Positions 1 through 8,520 of a stretch of 64,000 nt of DNA are shown here, piece after piece. Position 1 is the first letter of the stretch. Every line of letters starts with the position of its first letter. The translations under genes and the position numbers were made by a program. Origin of the DNA: Palsa-883 sp963847615 (GTDB lineage: Bacteria > Pseudomonadota > Alphaproteobacteria > Acetobacterales > Acetobacteraceae); contig CAWKAN010000017.1 in NCBI GenBank assembly GCA_963847615.1, forward strand, positions 186,001 through 250,000. Direction: 5' to 3'. The notes under the pieces were generated by a model, which worked only from the letters and a program-made list of their open reading frames with translations, searched no databases and was not told the DNA's origin.

Positions 1-6
1 CATGGC

Positions 7-438
7 TTATTGCGGACCCGGTTTGGGTCCGGCGGCGACCGGTACCACCACCGGCGCCGGCTTTTCGGCGTCCTTGTATTCGGGTGCCGCCTTGATCTCG
101 TCCGGCGTCAGCGCCAGCGTGATGGCGTGTGCGCGCTCGCCCGGGGCGAAGTGCAGCGCGCCCCAGTGCACCGCGATCTTGCGGTTGCCGACGCCCATGA
201 AGCCGCCGAAGTCGAGCACCGCGGCCACCGGCCGGCCGTCGGCGTCCACCAGAACGTCGATCAGGCGCGCGATCTCCTTGCCGTCCGGGCCGACCACGCC
301 ATGGCCGAGCACCGCCATCGCCTGGCTGGGTGGAACGGTCGTCAGCGTGACGGTGGGCGGCAGCTTCGACGCGGCCGGCGGCCCGGCCGCCGTCAGCAGC
401 AGCAGCGAAACGATCGGCGGCATGCGGGGGAGTGCCAC
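7..438 (-). CDS. Exported PRC-barrel domain protein
   Basis: Encodes 143 residues. The first 22 or so form a signal peptide (a hydrophobic IVSLLLLTAA core, then small residues), so the protein is probably periplasmic. The middle, with GHGVVGPDGKEIARL and a following VLVDADGRPVAAVLD strand pair, has the pattern of a PRC-barrel, a small beta-barrel seen in photosynthetic reaction centre H subunits and many alphaproteobacterial envelope proteins. The C-terminus is Pro/Ala-rich. It is the last gene of a minus-strand run, 7 nt after the EamA transporter stop, so co-transcription is likely. The exact role is unknown; the fold call is fairly secure. Confidence 0.75.
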   Translation of the reverse strand: MALPRMPPIVSLLLLTAAGPPAASKLPPTVTLTTVPPSQAMAVLGHGVVGPDGKEIARLIDVLVDADGRPVAAVLDFGGFMGVGNRKIAVHWGALHFAPGERAHAITLALTPDEIKAAPEYKDAEKPAPVVVPVAAGPKPGPQ

Positions 439-445
439 GTTGCGC

Positions 446-1384
446 CTAAACCCACCGTGGCCGGAACGAGGCCAGCACGATCCCCGCCGCGATCAGCGCG
501 ATGCCGACCGCGTGGTACAGGTGGAACCGCTCGCCCAGGAACAGCACCGCCAGCAGGGAGCCGAACACCGGCATCAGGTGCATCGACTGCCCGGCACGCG
601 CCGCGCCGATCAGCTCGATGCCGCGGTTGAAGAACAGGTAGGCGATGAAGGACGGGAACACGGCGATGTAGGCCAGCGCGCTGAAGGCCTGCCAGTCCGG
701 GGTGATCCGCGCGCCGGCGGCGTGCTCCCACAGGAAGCACGGCAGGATCATGCACGAGCCCAGCCCCATCGTCGCCACCAGGAAGCTCATCGGATGCGCC
801 TTGGGACGGTGGCGGAACATCGCCGCGTAGCTGCCGTAGATCGCCATCCCGCCCAGCACCCACAAATCGCCGGGATTGACCGACAGGCGCAGCAGCACCG
901 CGAGCGAGCCCTGCCCGGCGATCGCCGCCACGCCGGCGAGCGAGACCAGCACGCCGGCCGCCTGTGCCAGGCTGGGACGGTCGCGGAACAACGCATAGGC
1001 CCAGAGCAGGATCACCAGCGGCATCGCCGACTGCAGCAGCAGCACGTTCAGCGCGGTGGTCTCGGTCAGGCCGATATAGGACATCGTGTTGTAGCTGGCG
1101 ATGCCGGTCGCCGACAGCAGCAGCATCAGCGGCCACTGGCGCAGCAGCACCGGCCAGTCGCGCCGCAGATGCGGCCAGGCGAAGCCGAGGCCGATCGCGA
1201 ACGCGCCGGTCCAGCGGATATAGGCCAGCGCCACCGGCGGCACCACGCCGACGACGCCGCGGCCCAGCACGATGTTGCCGGCCCAGAACAGATTGGCCAG
1301 CACCAGCAGCGACCAGGCCGATGACCACAGATCGACCGCCGGCCGGCGCAGCGCCAGCGCAACCGGTTGCGGGTTCGTGCTCAA
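446..1384 (-). CDS. EamA/DMT-family transporter
   Basis: About 312 residues with ten hydrophobic segments arranged as two EamA repeats (first repeat begins near ANLFWAGNIVLGR, second near LWVLGGMAIYGSYAAMF). This is the architecture of drug/metabolite exporters that move amino acids or small metabolites across the inner membrane. I chose the TTG at 1384, which overlaps the stop of the upstream gamma-glutamyltransferase gene by 4 nt. A longer in-frame ATG start (end 1471) would lie inside that gene and adds an Arg-rich tail unlike the family. The substrate cannot be read from sequence. Position after a peptidase and GGT suggests amino-acid or peptide product export (inference). Confidence 0.8.
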   Translation of the reverse strand: MSTNPQPVALALRRPAVDLWSSAWSLLVLANLFWAGNIVLGRGVVGVVPPVALAYIRWTGAFAIGLGFAWPHLRRDWPVLLRQWPLMLLLSATGIASYNTMSYIGLTETTALNVLLLQSAMPLVILLWAYALFRDRPSLAQAAGVLVSLAGVAAIAGQGSLAVLLRLSVNPGDLWVLGGMAIYGSYAAMFRHRPKAHPMSFLVATMGLGSCMILPCFLWEHAAGARITPDWQAFSALAYIAVFPSFIAYLFFNRGIELIGAARAGQSMHLMPVFGSLLAVLFLGERFHLYHAVGIALIAAGIVLASFRPRWV

Positions 1385-3000
1385 TAGGCGCCGGCCCAGC
1401 CGTCGCGCCGCGGATCGGAGCCGGCCATGCGCACGCCGTTGTCCAGCACCCGGATCGCTTGCACGCTGCACGGGCCCTCCAGCGGCCCGACGCGGTGCAG
1501 CCGGTGGCCGAGCCGTTCCAGGCCCGCAAGAACCTCGTCGCCGAAGCCGGGCTCGATGGTCAGCCGGCCGTCGCCGTCATGCGGCCAGTTGGCGCCCTGG
1601 CCGGCCTGGCTGGAGGTCCAGCGCGGCGACTCCAGCGCGCCTTGCGGATCGGCGCCGAGGTCCAGCATCGCCGTCAGCACCTGCAAATTCACCTGCACCT
1701 GGTTGTCGGCGCCGGGCGTGCCCTCGACCGCCCACAGCCGGTCGTCCTTGAACACCATCGGCGCGTTCATCGTGTGGCGCACGCGCTTGCCGGGCACCAG
1801 CCGGTTGGCGTGGCCCGGCGCCAGGTGCCAATAGGCCATGCGGTTGTTCAGCAGCACGCCGGTGTCGCCCGCGGTGACGCCGGAGCCGAACGCGGAATTG
1901 AGGCTCTGGATGCCGGACACCGCGTTGCCCTGCGCATCGACGACGGCGAAATAGGTGGTCTCGCCGGTCGCCGCCTCGGGTTCGGCCAGCGGCAGTTCGG
2001 CGGCGCGCATCGGATCGATCGAAGCGGCGCATTCATCGGCATAGGCGTCGGACAGCAGCCGATCCAGCGGCACGTCGGCAAACCGCGGATCGGTGCCGAA
2101 ACGCTCGCGGTCGAGGAAGGCGCGCTGCTTCGCCTCCACCAGCACATGGATGCGCTGCACCGGATTGAGCGCGGCAAGATCGAAACGTTCGACGATCTTC
2201 AGCATCTGCAGCAGCGTGAAGCCGGTCGAGTTCGGCGGCGTCTGGGTGACGCGGAAGCCGCGATAGGCGATGGCGATCGGCGGCTGCACCTCCGGCGCGC
2301 AGGCATCGAGGTCGCGCGCATCGACCAGCACGCCGGCGGCGCGCATCCCCGCGACCAGCCGCGCGGCCAGTGCGCCGCGGTAGAACGTTGCAGCGCCGTC
2401 GGCGGCGACCGCCTCCAGCGTGCGCGCCAGATCAGGCTGCACGATCAGCCCGCCCAGGGAAGGCGCGCCGCCGTCGGCGCCACCGAGGAACACCGCGCGG
2501 CTGCGCGCGTCTGCCGCCAGCACCTGGCGCAGGTCGGTGGCGAAGTGCCGGTAGTGGTGGGTGGCGGCGAAGCCGTCGCGCGCAAGGGCGATCGCCGGGG
2601 CGCACAACCGCGACCACGCCAGCGTGCCCTGCGTCGCGTGCATCGCGCCGAGCCCGGCGAGCAGCCCGGGCGTCGAGACGCTCAATGGCCCGCGCAGCGC
2701 GATGCCGCGCGCGCGGAATTGTTCCGCGGTCGCCGCGAGCGGCGCGGCGCCGGTGGCGTTCCAGCAGCGCGCGACGCGCTCGGCCGCGGTATAGACATGA
2801 TAGAACCCGTCGCCGCCGAGGCCGGACATCGCCGGCTCCACCACGCCGAGCGTCAGCGCGATCGCCACCGCCGCGTCCACCGCGTTGCCGCCGGCGCGCA
2901 GCGTGTCCAGCCCGGCCTGCGCGGCCAGCGGATGGTTGGCGCCGACCGCGCCGTGGCGGCCCATGACCAGAGGCCGATGCGCGCGAGGAACGAGATACAT
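1381..3000 (-). CDS. ggt: Gamma-glutamyltransferase family protein
   Basis: About 539 residues, the usual GGT length. GGT cleaves gamma-glutamyl amide bonds (for example glutathione) and processes itself into two subunits. The autocleavage site and N-terminal nucleophile threonine is visible near residue 348 in ETTYFAVVD (most family members have TTH). The N-terminal GANHPLAAQAG and GGNAVDAAVA stretches are typical of the large subunit. There is no clear signal peptide, so it may be cytoplasmic like several Ntn GGT-like enzymes. The ATG at 3000 follows a GAAGGAGTG ribosome site and lies 11 nt after the S9 peptidase stop; the 3' end overlaps the next gene. The specific substrate is not certain. 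Confidence 0.9.
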   Translation of the reverse strand: MYLVPRAHRPLVMGRHGAVGANHPLAAQAGLDTLRAGGNAVDAAVAIALTLGVVEPAMSGLGGDGFYHVYTAAERVARCWNATGAAPLAATAEQFRARGIALRGPLSVSTPGLLAGLGAMHATQGTLAWSRLCAPAIALARDGFAATHHYRHFATDLRQVLAADARSRAVFLGGADGGAPSLGGLIVQPDLARTLEAVAADGAATFYRGALAARLVAGMRAAGVLVDARDLDACAPEVQPPIAIAYRGFRVTQTPPNSTGFTLLQMLKIVERFDLAALNPVQRIHVLVEAKQRAFLDRERFGTDPRFADVPLDRLLSDAYADECAASIDPMRAAELPLAEPEAATGETTYFAVVDAQGNAVSGIQSLNSAFGSGVTAGDTGVLLNNRMAYWHLAPGHANRLVPGKRVRHTMNAPMVFKDDRLWAVEGTPGADNQVQVNLQVLTAMLDLGADPQGALESPRWTSSQAGQGANWPHDGDGRLTIEPGFGDEVLAGLERLGHRLHRVGPLEGPCSVQAIRVLDNGVRMAGSDPRRDGWAGAY

Positions 3001-3011
3001 GCGGCACTCCT

Positions 3012-4832
3012 TCACGCCAGGTGGGTGGCGAAGAATTCGGCGACCGCGGTGTAGACGCGGGCGCGGTCGGCGGGGCGGATGAAGCCGTGGCCGGCAGTGT
3101 CGAAGCTCAGCAGGCTGACCGGCTTCTGCCGCTCCGCCAGGGCGGCGGCGAACTGCGTGCTTTCGCTGTATGGCACGCGCGGATCGCGGGTGCCATGCGC
3201 CAGCAGCACCGGCACCTGCACCCGCGCGGCGCGATGGATCGGCGACAGGCGTGCGAACAGCGCCGCGTCGCGCACCGGATCGCCGTATTCCGCCGCGCGA
3301 TGGGCGCGCCGCCACGGTCCGGTGCCGGCCAGCGTGGTGACGAAATCGGCGATGCCGTAGTAGCTGACGGCGGCGCGCCACAGCGCGGGATGTTCGGTGA
3401 TCGCCGCATTCACCATGAACCCGCCATAGGACTGGCCCATGATGCCGATGCGCGCGGCGTCGATCGCCGGATGGGCCGCGAGCCAGTGCCGCCCGAGCGC
3501 CAGGTCCGTGACGCAGGCGGGTCGTTTCTCCACGTCATCGGCCGCCGCGTAGGCGCGGCCATAGCCGGCGCTGCCGCGCACGTTCGGCAGCAGCACCGCG
3601 AAGCCCTGCGCCAGCAGCATCTGCATGTCGGGGCGGAAATTCGGCCGCGCCTGCCCGACCGGCCCGCCATGCACCCAGATCACCGCCGGGAACCCCGCGG
3701 CCGGGCGCTCGCCCTGCGGCAGCGCGAGCAACCCGGGAATGTGCGCGCCGTCGAAACTCGGCCATTCCACCAGGGTCGGATCGACCAATCGCGCCGGATC
3801 GACCACCGCCTCCGGCTGCACCAGCGGGCGGGCGGTGCCGTCCTGCCACAGCCAGATCGACGGCGGAACGGTCGGCGCCGCCACGGTGAAGGCGAGGCTG
3901 GTGCCGTCGGGGGCGAAGGCCGGCTCGCTGAGCACGCCGCGCGGCAGGCCGGCAACGATCGCGCGGTCCTCGCCCGGCCGGCCGACGCGCAGCACCGAAT
4001 AGCCGCGGTCGTTCTCGATCGTTGCCAGCATGGCGCCGTCGGCGGAGATTGCCCAGGCCTCGACGTCGCACCCTGCCGCCGCGTAGACGATTTCGACCGC
4101 GAAGCTGTCCGGGTCCAGCCGGCACAGGCGCAGGAAATCGCGGCCGCCGTGATCGGTCAGCGCCAGCAGCGTGCGCCCGTCGGCGGCCCATCGCACGGTT
4201 TGGTAGTTCGTTCCCGTAGCGGTCGGAAATGGCGTGGCACGCCCCGACGCGAGATCGAGCAGCAGCAGCGACATGTCGCCATAGGCACGATCGGCCAGCA
4301 GCGCCAGCACCGCGCCGTCGGGCCGAAACCCCGCGACGCTGACGATGTCGGCGCCCTGCCCATCGGCCGGTCCACTGGCCTGCCCGCCGGCGTGATAAAC
4401 GCAATCCCGCGCGCCGCCGGCCACATCCTGCAGGTAGACGTCGAACCGCGCCTGGTCGCGCGCGTTGGCGGCGAAGGCGATGCGTGCCCCGTCCGGCGAG
4501 AAGGCGCCCCAGTCATGGATCACCGTCGGATCGTCGGTCAGCGCGTGCGCCGCGGGACGTTCTTCTGATGGATCGACCAGCCAGAGCTGCTGGCGCTCGT
4601 CGCCGCCGCGATCGATGCCGTAGACCAGCCGGTCATCGGTCGGGCAGCGCCGCAGCAATGCCAGCTTCTCGTCGTGGAAGCTCAGTTGGCGTGCCGCGCC
4701 GCTGTCCAGGTCCAGCGCCCAGGCCTGCGGCAGGCCGGCGCCACGCAGGTGGAACAATGTCCGCCCGTCGCGCGCGAACACCGCGGTCCCCGCGGCACCC
4801 ATGCGCGCAAATGCCTCTGGTTCGATCCGCAT
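3012..4832 (-). CDS. S9 family peptidase (prolyl oligopeptidase / acylaminoacyl-peptidase type)
   Basis: About 606 residues: an N-terminal seven-bladed beta-propeller (WD40-like segments such as WGAFSPDGARIAF and RWAADGRTLLAL) and a C-terminal alpha/beta hydrolase domain. The catalytic serine sits in GQSYGGF, the aspartate in HGTRDPRVP, and the histidine in TAGHGF, all in correct order. No signal peptide is seen, so it is probably a cytoplasmic oligopeptidase. I chose the ATG at 4832; another ATG lies 12 nt upstream and cannot be excluded. First gene of the S9-GGT-EamA-PRC operon, which suggests peptide turnover. Its upstream region is occupied by a nested-hairpin island. Confidence 0.92.
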   Translation of the reverse strand: MRIEPEAFARMGAAGTAVFARDGRTLFHLRGAGLPQAWALDLDSGAARQLSFHDEKLALLRRCPTDDRLVYGIDRGGDERQQLWLVDPSEERPAAHALTDDPTVIHDWGAFSPDGARIAFAANARDQARFDVYLQDVAGGARDCVYHAGGQASGPADGQGADIVSVAGFRPDGAVLALLADRAYGDMSLLLLDLASGRATPFPTATGTNYQTVRWAADGRTLLALTDHGGRDFLRLCRLDPDSFAVEIVYAAAGCDVEAWAISADGAMLATIENDRGYSVLRVGRPGEDRAIVAGLPRGVLSEPAFAPDGTSLAFTVAAPTVPPSIWLWQDGTARPLVQPEAVVDPARLVDPTLVEWPSFDGAHIPGLLALPQGERPAAGFPAVIWVHGGPVGQARPNFRPDMQMLLAQGFAVLLPNVRGSAGYGRAYAAADDVEKRPACVTDLALGRHWLAAHPAIDAARIGIMGQSYGGFMVNAAITEHPALWRAAVSYYGIADFVTTLAGTGPWRRAHRAAEYGDPVRDAALFARLSPIHRAARVQVPVLLAHGTRDPRVPYSESTQFAAALAERQKPVSLLSFDTAGHGFIRPADRARVYTAVAEFFATHLA

Positions 4833-4913
4833 CGGGTCCCCCATCCCAGCAATCGTCGAACATAGCCACGCCGGGCCTCCCGCGACCACCGGGCTTCGGG
4901 GTGAGCGGGGAAA

Positions 4914-5206
4914 GCAAGCAAGCCGGGGCTTCGCCCCGAACCCCACCAAGGGGCGCTGCCCCTTGGAACCCCGCCAAGGGCTCGCCCTTGGAACCCTTCA
5001 CTGGGAGTGTGGGGAGGGGGAGGGGGCGTGCGGGCACGGTGTCAGTGCCGGCCGTCGCGACGGCCGGCACTGACACCGTGCCCGCACGCCCCCTCCCCCT
5101 CCCCACACTCCCAGTCATGGAGTTCCAGAGGCCGCTGCCTCTGGTGGGGGGTCCAGGGGGGCAACGCCCCCCTGGCGGGGTTCGGGGCGGAGCCCCGGCC
5201 TTGCTT
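4914..5206. repeat. Nested-hairpin island A
   Basis: A symmetric array between two genes. On the left are three short hairpins, each with a 2-4 nt loop (about 4923-4938, 4946-4966, 4974-4991), each separated by AACCC-type spacers. In the centre is a long palindrome (listed separately). On the right are three more hairpins (about 5125-5144, 5153-5174, 5183-5197). The outermost sequences GCAAGCCGGGGC and GCCCCGGCCTTGC are inverted copies of each other, so the whole 290 bp can fold as one large imperfect hairpin. No U-tract follows any stem, so ordinary Rho-independent termination is not evident. Related islands occur at 8.4, 29.5, 34.6 and 63.6 kb. Confidence 0.9.
5000..5115. repeat. 116-bp perfect palindrome
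   Basis: The two 58-nt arms are exactly complementary around the centre TCG/CGA (between 5057 and 5058), with no spacer. I checked base by base from ACTGGGAGTG at 5000 to CACTCCCAGT at 5115 and found no mismatch. Long spacer-free palindromes are normally unstable in bacteria with SbcCD activity, so a perfect one implies recent origin, repair by gene conversion, or selection. It forms the core of hairpin island A. Confidence 0.97.
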
Positions 5207-5268
5207 TCCTTCCCCGATCGCCTCGCGTCGGGCTTGGAAACCCGGCCGGGTTGATGTTCCCTCGCGCC

Positions 5269-6594
5269 ATGCCTCGCATCGTGCTCGCCCGCGACACCGA
5301 CTGGGACGGCTGGCGCGCCGCCACGCGGGCGCACGTGCTGGCCGGCACCCCGCCCGAGGCCCTCGCCTGGTCGATCGGCGCCCAGGCCGAGCCGCTCCCC
5401 GAGGCCAGCGGCAGTTTCGGCGTGCCCCGCGCTCTGGTGGCTCTCGCCGCCCAGGCGATCCAGGCGCGCGACCCGGGCCGGTTCGACCTGCTCTACCGCC
5501 TGGTCTGGCGCGCCCAGGCCGGCGAGCCGGTGCTGGAGCAGCCCGACGACGCAGAGCTGACCCGCGCCCACCGCCTAGCTCTCGCCGTGCGGGCCGAGGC
5601 GCACCGCATGCGCACGCACCTGCGCTACCTCGCGCTGGCCGACCCCGCGCCCGACCCCGGCCCCACGTTGTACCTGGGCTGGTACGCCCCGGCGCACTTC
5701 GTGCTGGAGGCCAACGCCCAGCTCCTGGCCCGCCGCTTCGCCGCAATGCGCCTGGCCATCCTGACGCCCGAGGCCAGCGCTTACTGGGACGGCGCGGCGC
5801 TGCGCTTCGGCCCCGGCCTCGACCCCGCCCTGGTGGCGGACGACGCGGCGCTCGCGGCGCAATGGCGCGACTATGGCCCCGACATCCTCGCCGCTTCCCG
5901 CGGCTTCACCGCCATCCCGCCGGCCGAGGCGCTCGACGAGGACCCGCGCCCGCCCGACCGGCCGCCGATCGGCCCCGTCGTGCTGCCCTCCCCGCGCGAT
6001 CCCGCCCTGGTCGCCGCCGCGGCGGAGGCCGCCGCCTGCCGCCGCTGCCCGCTCGGCGCGCCCGCCACGCAGACCGTGTTCGGCGAAGGCCCCGCCGGCG
6101 CGCCCCTGTTGCTGATCGGCGAGCAGCCCGGCGACCAGGAGGACGTGATCGGCCGCCCCTTCGTCGGCCCCGCCGGCCAGATCCTCGACCGCGCGCTGGA
6201 GGCGGCCGGCATCGACCGCCGCTCGATCTACATCACCAACGCCGTCAAACACTTCAAGTTTACCCCGCGCGGCACTCGCCGCATCCACCAGACCCCGGAG
6301 GCGCCGGAAATCCAGGTCTGCCGCTTCTGGCTGGACGTCGAACGCGTGCAGCAACGCCCGAGCCTCACGGTGCTGATGGGCGCCACCGCCGCGCGCGCCG
6401 TGCTGGGACGCCCGGTGACCATCGGGCGCGAACGCGGCCGGCCGTTCCGCCTGCCCGACGGCGGCAACGGGTTCATCACTGTCCACCCCTCGTTCCTGCT
6501 GCGCGTGCCCGATGCGGCGTCCCGCGCCCGCGAATACGCCGCCTTCGTGGCCGACCTGCGCGCGGCGGCACAAAGTGCCGGCGGGTGTGGGTGA
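5269..6594 (+). CDS. udgX: UdgX-type uracil-DNA glycosylase with N-terminal DUF4130 domain
   Basis: About 441 residues in two parts. Residues 1-220 resemble DUF4130 (a helical domain of 'probable DNA metabolism protein'); the rest is a family 4-like uracil-DNA glycosylase. Four cysteines expected to hold a 4Fe-4S cluster include CRRCPLG in the C-terminal half. The motif GEQPGDQED and the loop PRGTRRIHQTP are hallmarks of UdgX, in which the loop histidine forms a covalent bond to the excised uracil site (known from mycobacterial UdgX). HPSFLLR is the motif near the active-site end. The ATG at 5269 gives MPRIVLARD; a start 15 nt upstream is possible. The radical-SAM partner often found beside DUF4130 genes is not next to it. 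Confidence 0.88.
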   Translation: MPRIVLARDTDWDGWRAATRAHVLAGTPPEALAWSIGAQAEPLPEASGSFGVPRALVALAAQAIQARDPGRFDLLYRLVWRAQAGEPVLEQPDDAELTRAHRLALAVRAEAHRMRTHLRYLALADPAPDPGPTLYLGWYAPAHFVLEANAQLLARRFAAMRLAILTPEASAYWDGAALRFGPGLDPALVADDAALAAQWRDYGPDILAASRGFTAIPPAEALDEDPRPPDRPPIGPVVLPSPRDPALVAAAAEAAACRRCPLGAPATQTVFGEGPAGAPLLLIGEQPGDQEDVIGRPFVGPAGQILDRALEAAGIDRRSIYITNAVKHFKFTPRGTRRIHQTPEAPEIQVCRFWLDVERVQQRPSLTVLMGATAARAVLGRPVTIGRERGRPFRLPDGGNGFITVHPSFLLRVPDAASRAREYAAFVADLRAAAQSAGGCG

Positions 6595-6724
6595 GGCAAG
6601 GGCGGGGCTCCGCCCCGGACCACCCCGCCCTACGGCATTCACCGATCGTTGCCCGCGGCGGTCGGCGCGCTCCGGTGATGCGACCTGGGCGCTGGCTGCA
6701 TCACCAGCAAGTAAGGCTTCCAAC
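6595..6724. other. Intergenic region with short GC hairpin
   Basis: Directly after the udgX stop there is a hairpin built on GGGCGGGGCTCCGCCCCGG (6600-6618), of the same type as the modules in the hairpin islands and a plausible transcription end for udgX although no U-tract follows. The remaining sequence up to the MITE at 6725 shows no gene. Confidence 0.5.
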
Positions 6725-6889
6725 TTGGACGGCCCCGTAGGGCGGAAAAGCGCAGCGCCTTCCGCCATCGGACGGTGGCGGGATATGTTGTTGGGGACGT
6801 CGGCAGATGCGAGCGGCTCGCCCGGCGGTGGCGGAAGGCGCTGCGTTTTTCCGCCCTACGGGCCGTCCAACAGTCAACGCCATAAGAGC
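6725..6889 (-). mobile_element. MITE copy 1 (left end lost)
   Basis: One of five copies of a non-coding element of about 184 bp. The right end runs through TCCAACAGTCAACGCCATAAGAGC; the left copy of that terminal sequence is missing before TTGGACGG, so this copy is truncated or its left end has diverged. The core is in the orientation opposite to copies 2, 4 and 5. The inner arms GGGCGGAAAAGCGCAGCGCC and their complement are intact. An open frame through it (RRAEKRSAF-like) is an artefact of the repeat. Confidence 0.88.
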
Positions 6890-7004
6890 GTTAAAATTCT
6901 TGCTTACTTGCTTGCCTGTGGACGCTGCGAACCCGCCCAGGGCCGACCGGTCGGTCAACAATCGCGGGCAGGGGGTGGGTGAATCCCGTAGGGACCCCGC
7001 CAGG

Positions 7005-7017
7005 GGGGCTTTGCCCC
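7005..7017. repeat. Target-site duplication, left copy (13 bp)
   Basis: GGGGCTTTGCCCC immediately outside the left IS end is repeated exactly at 8409-8421 outside the right end. Thirteen base pairs fits the 10-13 bp duplications typical of IS4-family elements. The target is itself a small perfect hairpin module of the island type. Confidence 0.9.
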
Positions 7018-8408
7018 ATACGCATCAGGATAAGGCCGAGACCGGGTAAATTATCTGCCTTCGTCGTTGTCGGCTGGGATCGGCGAGGAGTTTGTGCCAA
7101 CGGGCGTCAGCGGCCAGCACGGTGTGCAGGTTGCCCGGCCCGTGTATGGCGATGCGCAACGCTTCGACGGTAATCTTACAGAGCCGCCACAAGGATGGTG
7201 CGCGCCCGTGGTCAGCAAGGTCCTGAGGGGAAAAATTCCAGGAGTTCCTGGTTCATGTCGTCGCTCAGCAAGGCCATGATCAGGTGAGCATACAGCCAAC
7301 TCAGGCTGCCGCGCTCGGTGCGGGTCGGTAATCGGTCGATATGGATCAAGGATTTCAGCCGCTTAAACGCCAACTCGATTTGCCATCTCAACCGATAGAC
7401 GGCGCAGATCTCGCTCGCCGGGATCTCGGCCGGCAACGAGGTGACCAGCACCATGAAGCCGGCCGCGACCAGGCTGCGCGGGTCGAGCCTCTGCTGATCG
7501 CGGCTGGCCCTGCGTTTCAGCTTCTGGCGGTTGGCCTCGGCCTTGTCGGCGGGCAGCGCCAGGGCGATCAGGCGCAGCGCCAGCGGCGCGGTTTGCTGCG
7601 CGGAATCGCCCACCAGCTGCACCGCCCACTCGTGCGCCCGGGTTTCCCCCGGCAGCCCGGCGAGCGTCTCGATCAGGTTGAACGGTCCCCCCTTGGCATC
7701 GCGCAGCACCAGCGCATGCCAGCCAACCCGCACGATGAAGTCGCGGCTTTGCGGGCCAAACGCATCGAGGCACGCGCGCAGTTCGCGCGCTCTGGCATAG
7801 CCGCGATCGGCGATCGCCACCTCGCCGGGCGTCGGCGCACAGCGCAGCAGCAATTCCGCGCCTCGCCCGTCGCTGACCTCCAGATGATGGAAACCGCCAC
7901 GGCCAAGATCGTAGACCGCATGGACCCGCCAGTCGGTCCCTTTGCTGCCCGGACGGCTGACCGTGCTGCCATCGATCAGGTGCAGGCAACGCCCCGCCCA
8001 CAGCACCGGTGGGCCGGTCCTGGCCGCCAGCAAACGTTGCGTCATGGCGCTGAGGAAGGCCACCGATCGGTGCAGCCGCTCGTTCAGCGACTGCCCGGTC
8101 AACTCGGCCAGGCCGATCTGATGCGCCCAACTGGCGGTCTCTTGCAGGCTTTTGCCGCCCGGGCCGTGCGCCAGGCATAGCAGGGCCAGCGTCTCGCCAT
8201 CGCCGATGCCGTCGCCGCGGCGGCGCTTGATGGCACCCGTCGCGCGGGCCAGGGCGTCAACGTCCAGATCGGCGGGAAGACGGGCCGCAATCGCTGGCCA
8301 GCCGCCCTCGGTGGGGGATGCTTGCGTGTGCATCTCCGCCATGAATTGTACTACAACGCGTTGTACGAAGGATTTTCTTCTCCCGCAGGAGATTATCCTG
8401 ATGCGTAT
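7018..8408 (-). mobile_element. IS4-family insertion sequence, complete (1391 bp)
   Basis: Bounded by perfect 16-bp terminal inverted repeats, ATACGCATCAGGATAA at 7018-7033 and its complement at 8393-8408, and flanked by a 13-bp direct duplication. It contains one intact transposase gene on the minus strand, with about 190 bp of untranslated sequence at its 3' side. Nothing suggests decay, so the element may still be active. It sits inside a hairpin-island sequence: the halves on both sides rejoin to a continuous GGGGCTTTGCCCCCC module when the element and one duplicate are removed. Confidence 0.95.
7212..8342 (-). CDS. IS4-family transposase
   Basis: About 376 residues. DDE transposase: first aspartate in HLIDGSTVSR, second in IADRGYARAR, and the IS4 signature Y-x2-R-x3-E-x6-K as YRLRWQIELAFKRLK, giving the catalytic glutamate. 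I chose the ATG at 8342 (MAEMHTQ); the open frame extends further upstream but would run through the IS end into the flanking hairpin. The reading frame is complete without stops, consistent with a functional enzyme. Its ends match the inverted repeats described for the element. Confidence 0.95.
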   Translation of the reverse strand: MAEMHTQASPTEGGWPAIAARLPADLDVDALARATGAIKRRRGDGIGDGETLALLCLAHGPGGKSLQETASWAHQIGLAELTGQSLNERLHRSVAFLSAMTQRLLAARTGPPVLWAGRCLHLIDGSTVSRPGSKGTDWRVHAVYDLGRGGFHHLEVSDGRGAELLLRCAPTPGEVAIADRGYARARELRACLDAFGPQSRDFIVRVGWHALVLRDAKGGPFNLIETLAGLPGETRAHEWAVQLVGDSAQQTAPLALRLIALALPADKAEANRQKLKRRASRDQQRLDPRSLVAAGFMVLVTSLPAEIPASEICAVYRLRWQIELAFKRLKSLIHIDRLPTRTERGSLSWLYAHLIMALLSDDMNQELLEFFPSGPC

Positions 8409-8520
8409 GGGGCTTTGCCCCCCTGAACCCCCCACCAGAGGCAGCGGCCTCTGGACTTCATCCATGGGAGGGGGGGATGGGCGGAGCCCCGCCCTTGCCT
8501 CACCCGAATTCGCTGGCAAT
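8409..8520. repeat. Right half of hairpin island D, interrupted by the IS
   Basis: Begins with the second target duplicate (8409-8421), then a CCAGAGGCAGCGGCCTCTGG hairpin (8440-8459) and the GGGCGGAGCCCCGCCCTTGCC module near 8495. These are the same modules found in islands A, B and C. The left remainder lies at about 6980-7017. The central palindrome here is short or lost: only a remnant around CATGGGAGGGGGGGATGG remains. Downstream (8521-8671) is the leader of the cold-shock gene, with no other gene. Confidence 0.75.

Noticed and set aside
2..1324. Long plus-strand open frames at the left edge
   Set aside because: They are antisense shadows of the PRC-barrel and EamA genes; arginine/histidine-rich with no domains.
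4914..5206. Hairpin islands as CRISPR arrays
   Set aside because: Units differ in sequence and spacing, there are no regular spacers, and no cas genes are nearby.
7341..8180. Plus-strand open frame inside the IS
   Set aside because: Antisense to the transposase, which has clear catalytic motifs.
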